Assembly: GCF_013385635.1 (NCBI RefSeq)
Contig: NZ_JACAPR010000022.1
Span: 46,333-110,332, forward strand
Length of the DNA stretch: 64,000 nucleotides
From: Pseudomonas gingeri
GTDB lineage: Bacteria > Pseudomonadota > Gammaproteobacteria > Pseudomonadales > Pseudomonadaceae
Direction of reading: 5' to 3'
Within the stretch, counting starts at the first letter, position 1; each line of letters starts with the position of its first letter. A model generated the notes under the pieces. It was not told the DNA's origin. It did no database searches and saw only the letters and a program-made list of their open reading frames with translations. Below are positions 61,666 to 64,000 of the stretch, piece by piece. The position numbers and the translations under genes were made by a program.

Positions 61666-61683
61666 GTGACCGCCTCATCTCTC

Positions 61684-61739
61684 GGGCAGCAGGCGGACCC
61701 GCGATAAAGAAGCGCTGCCCGCCTGCTGCAAAGGCGGGC
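61684..61739 (+). terminator. Stem-loop region after the ExuT-like gene
   Basis: GCAGCAGGCGG (61686-61696) pairs with CCGCCTGCTGC (61719-61729), 11 perfect bases; alternatively GCCCGCCT (61717-61724) pairs with AGGCGGGC (61732-61739). No T-tract follows. It lies 20 bases after the stop, so termination or RNA end protection is likely. Confidence 0.5.
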
Positions 61740-61862
61740 GGGGCCTGAACCGGTCACGCCTGCAATTGGCATACATGGCGGCACCGAGCTACAGTGGCAT
61801 TTCCTGGCTAGCGTGGTATGCCCTGCCTGAGGGAAGCGGTATTACAGACATGGAGGTGCGTA

Positions 61863-63182
61863 TTGCAAGTGCAAGCTGAGCGGCTGGAAATCCTCGTCGT
61901 GGATGACCAGGAGGAAAACCTGGCGGAGATGCAGGAGCTGCTGGAAGAGCTCGACCGGACAGTGCACTGCGCCGACTCCGGGGCCAAGGCGCTGGCGTGC
62001 ATGACCACCGGCAAAATCGGCCTGGTGCTGATGGATGTGCAGATGCCCGGCATGGATGGCTTCGCGGTTGCACGCAGAATGCGTGACGATCCCACTACCC
62101 GATTCACGCCGATCATCTTCATCTCGGGCCTGCGCCAGACCGATGATGTGCTCAACCAGGGTTACGCCGCCGGCGCCGTGGACTTCATGACCAAGCCGGT
62201 GCACCCGACGATGCTGCTGCACAAGGCTCGGGTGCTGCTAGAACACGATCACTACCGGCGCGGGCTGTTGCAGACCACGCAACAACTGGAACAGCAGCGT
62301 TCTTTCAATGCGTCGATCCTGAACAATACCGCCGAAGGCATCCTGGTGGTGGGCAGCGATGGCCGCATCCGCTTTGCCAATCCGGCGATCACCCGCATGC
62401 TCGGTTGTTCCGAGAGTGAACTGCAGGGCAGCGAGTTGATCGCCTGGGTTGAATCGCCCCATGAGGACACCTGGCAAGACTCGGTATGGCTGGAGTACTT
62501 TCACAGTGGCGAAACCCTTCGCCTGCATGACGCCAACCTGCGCAACCGCGAAGGCCAGACGATCCCGGTGGCCTTGTCCTGCTCGCCACTGCTTGAAGAG
62601 CAGGACGCCATGACGCTGCTGGCCCTGGACATGTCATCGGTGCGTGAGCTGCATCGCCAGCTCGAAATCATGACGATCACCGATGCCCTGACCGGGCTGC
62701 TCAACCGCAGGGGATTCCTGCAGGCGCTGCAGGCCGCCATCGCCCGCAACCAGCGCACCGGCAGGATGAGCGCGCTGCTGTACCTGGACCTGGACGGCTT
62801 CAAGCAGATCAACGACAAGTTCGGCCATGACCGCGGCGATGAGGCGCTGCGCTGGGTCAGCGGCCAGTTGAAAGGGTGCCTGAGGCCTTACGACCGACTG
62901 GCCAGGATTGGTGGCGATGAGTTCACCATCATTATCGAAGGCATCGACAGCCCGGATGACGCGGCCGCGGTGGCCGACAAGTTGATAGCGCAGGTGGGCG
63001 CCGACCATGAGAACTTCCTCCTGGGAGCCAGTATCGGCATCGCCTGCTTGCCCACCAGTGGGACGACGGTGGAAGAGCTGATGCGTGCGGCTGATGGGGC
63101 GATGTATGAGGCCAAGCATGGAGGGAAGGGGCAGTATCGGTTTGCGGCGGGTCAGCAGGGTGTTGCCGCAGGTCGTAATTGA
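61863..63182 (+). CDS. Response regulator with REC, PAS and GGDEF domains (diguanylate cyclase)
   Basis: 439 residues if TTG 61863 is the start, chosen because GGAGG stands six bases upstream and the REC domain begins seven residues in; ATG 61818 has no site. REC (about 7-125) has the acidic pair in VVDDQEEN, phospho-acceptor Asp in VLMDVQMPGMDG, and the late Lys in MTKPVHP. A PAS domain (about 150-270) follows (SILNNTAEGILVVGSDGRIRFANPAI). The GGDEF domain (about 280-430) has an intact active site GGDEF at 350-354 and an RPYD inhibitory I-site at 341-344. It should make cyclic di-GMP when phosphorylated and be feedback-inhibited. No histidine kinase gene is adjacent. Confidence 0.93.
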   Translation: MQVQAERLEILVVDDQEENLAEMQELLEELDRTVHCADSGAKALACMTTGKIGLVLMDVQMPGMDGFAVARRMRDDPTTRFTPIIFISGLRQTDDVLNQGYAAGAVDFMTKPVHPTMLLHKARVLLEHDHYRRGLLQTTQQLEQQRSFNASILNNTAEGILVVGSDGRIRFANPAITRMLGCSESELQGSELIAWVESPHEDTWQDSVWLEYFHSGETLRLHDANLRNREGQTIPVALSCSPLLEEQDAMTLLALDMSSVRELHRQLEIMTITDALTGLLNRRGFLQALQAAIARNQRTGRMSALLYLDLDGFKQINDKFGHDRGDEALRWVSGQLKGCLRPYDRLARIGGDEFTIIIEGIDSPDDAAAVADKLIAQVGADHENFLLGASIGIACLPTSGTTVEELMRAADGAMYEAKHGGKGQYRFAAGQQGVAAGRN

Positions 63183-63817
63183 CTAAAACTTGGTGGTGCC
63201 GCGCAGTCACTCTGGCAAAGAGATCGACAGGGTGAGGGCGCCCATGTTCGGCGCTCACTGTGCCGGGTCTGAAGCGGACTTGTTTTCATCGTGCATATCT
63301 CGGGCGACAGCTATCGCCTCAAGGACAAACGTAAGGCCGGTACCAGCCCGACACGGGCATTGAAAACCGTTTAGAAACAGGCCGAGGGGGTCAAATTTCA
63401 ATCGGCGAAAAATTAGGGAAAGGGGTCAGTTTTGGGCCGGCGTTGACACGGATGAAGGTTGATGCGCTGTAGGGTGCGGTTTCTCCCTGTCGGGCGTTGC
63501 CCGCAGACCTATTGAAGACGACAGATATCCGCTTTATCCATCATATGACCAGCCTCTATATCGGAGACGATCAGTTCCAGTTCAACCGTAAAGTGCCTGG
63601 AACCGCTGAGCGGGTGCCTATCCGAACGGTCAGTTGTTCAGATTTGCATGATTGGGCAGCATCTCTCACGCCACTCTGGCGAAATCTCCTATCAGATCAA
63701 CCAGCCCCCAATGGGGTTCGAGCCTCCTTGGGCGTGTGAAAGGGAAAGCGCAATGAACCATGCAGAAACCGAGGGCCAGGGCCTTCTACAACCCGGTTAT
63801 CCAACGGGTAGCCTCAG
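63183..63817 (+). other. 630-base gene-poor stretch, possibly insertion-sequence debris
   Basis: No convincing gene. A frame at 63282-63374 ends with GDSYRLKDKRKAG, which resembles the C-terminus of an IS21-type IstB ATPase, but it is too short to be sure. Bases near 63388-63440 (GGGGTCAAATTT, AGGGAAAGGGGTCAG) have the look of degraded transposon flank. An 80-codon frame at 63497-63739 has unremarkable sequence and no ribosome binding site. The stretch looks like a scar at the left side of the PAAR locus. Confidence 0.4.
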
Positions 63818-63820
63818 GTG
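63752..63820 (+). CDS. Possible 22-codon frame overlapping the PAAR start
   Basis: ATG 63752 follows AAGGGAAAG, and the frame (MNHAETEGQGLLQPGYPTG...) ends with TGA at 63818-63820, overlapping the GTG of the PAAR gene. The overlap suggests translational coupling of the tip protein to a short leader. Alternatively the frame is simply untranslated 5' sequence. Weak support. Confidence 0.25.
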
Positions 63821-64000
63821 AGACGCTATCACATCACCGTCGGGGCGAAGACCTCGGTGGGCGGTATCGTGAAGACTGGCAGCCAGGACTCCAGTATTGC
63901 CGGCCAGCCCATTGCCAGGGAGCGCGATCTGGTTTCCTGCCCGGTGTGCCGCAGCGACGGCGTTATCGTCCTCGCTGGCCGGCATCTGGTGGAACTGTAC
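63818..64000 (+). CDS. PAAR-domain type VI secretion spike-tip protein, 3' end outside the window
   Basis: 61 codons visible from GTG 63818, running off the right edge. The sequence RRYHITVGAKTSVGGIV, then AGQPIARERDLVSCPVC, matches the standard PAAR start in pseudomonads (RYHITVGA.T..GG.V, with Cys-x-x-Cys for zinc). PAAR proteins cap the VgrG spike and often carry or recruit a toxin, so effector and immunity genes are likely just beyond the window. The visible part cannot tell whether it is a simple tip or a toxin fusion. Confidence 0.88.
   Translation, partial: MRRYHITVGAKTSVGGIVKTGSQDSSIAGQPIARERDLVSCPVCRSDGVIVLAGRHLVELY

Noticed and set aside
63497..63739. 80-codon frame before the PAAR gene
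   Set aside because: It needs a TTG start without a ribosome binding site and shows no recognisable family features; kept only as part of the gene-poor stretch.
1..64000. CRISPR arrays, tRNA or rRNA genes, phage genes
   Set aside because: No regularly spaced direct repeats, no tRNA cloverleaf or rRNA sequence, and no phage structural genes were noticed on reading either strand.

Overview
The window looks like a chromosomal stretch of a fluorescent-group Pseudomonas. The evidence is high GC with GC-rich third positions, a 23S rRNA hydroxylase gene (rlhA) whose product closely resembles known gammaproteobacterial RlhA, REP-type repeats (43981-44053, 39262-39395), Emr-type efflux genes next to an HxlR regulator, and a type VI PAAR tip gene at the right edge. 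This is recognition by eye; no database was searched.

Region 1 (1-37015) is a nonribosomal peptide locus. Four large genes run left to right. NRPS-1 (left-truncated) has modules for an aromatic-like residue, Thr and Thr. NRPS-2 has Arg, a Pro-like residue, and a cyclisation-Cys-oxidase module that should build a thiazole. NRPS-3 has a docking domain, an aliphatic (Leu-like) module and a thioesterase. NRPS/PKS-4 is a second, self-contained line: Val/Ile loading module, Pro module, KS with no AT, KR, ACP and its own thioesterase. An unrecognised 223-residue protein and a TauD-type dioxygenase follow. A convergent four-gene operon (MFS exporter, Sfp/EntD-type phosphopantetheinyl transferase, GSCFA protein, second SGNH-like protein) closes the locus. 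The first line predicts ...X-Thr-Thr-Arg-Pro-thiazole-Leu. The Val-Pro-ketide line with its dioxygenase resembles the core of detoxin/rimosamide pathways. A large cationic thiazolyl peptide line beside a detoxin-like line is the most attractive reading.

Region 2 (37167-43209) is mostly housekeeping or efflux: rlhA, a RidA protein, an HxlR regulator and an EmrA/EmrB-like exporter pair, followed by a convergent methyltransferase.

Region 3 (43900-52467) is a second, unfamiliar cluster. A structured AT-rich leader holds a possible 25-codon peptide gene and a 6-codon minigene, each with a good ribosome binding site. Then come a fused two-domain glycosyltransferase, a HemN-like radical SAM enzyme, a tandem-duplicated alpha/beta-barrel protein, an MFS transporter, a paralogue of the barrel protein, and a LysR regulator. 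I do not recognise it as any described pathway.

Region 4 (52588-61665) holds small regulator/enzyme pairs: DJ-1/PfpI protein, AraC, cysteine hydrolase, two TetR genes with clear palindromic operators, NmrA oxidoreductase, a four-helix membrane protein, a secreted SnoaL-like protein, and an ExuT-type sugar acid transporter. A collapsed alpha/beta-hydrolase pseudogene lies at 55527-55815.

Region 5 (61863-64000) has a REC-PAS-GGDEF diguanylate cyclase, a 630-base gene-poor stretch, and the start of a PAAR protein.
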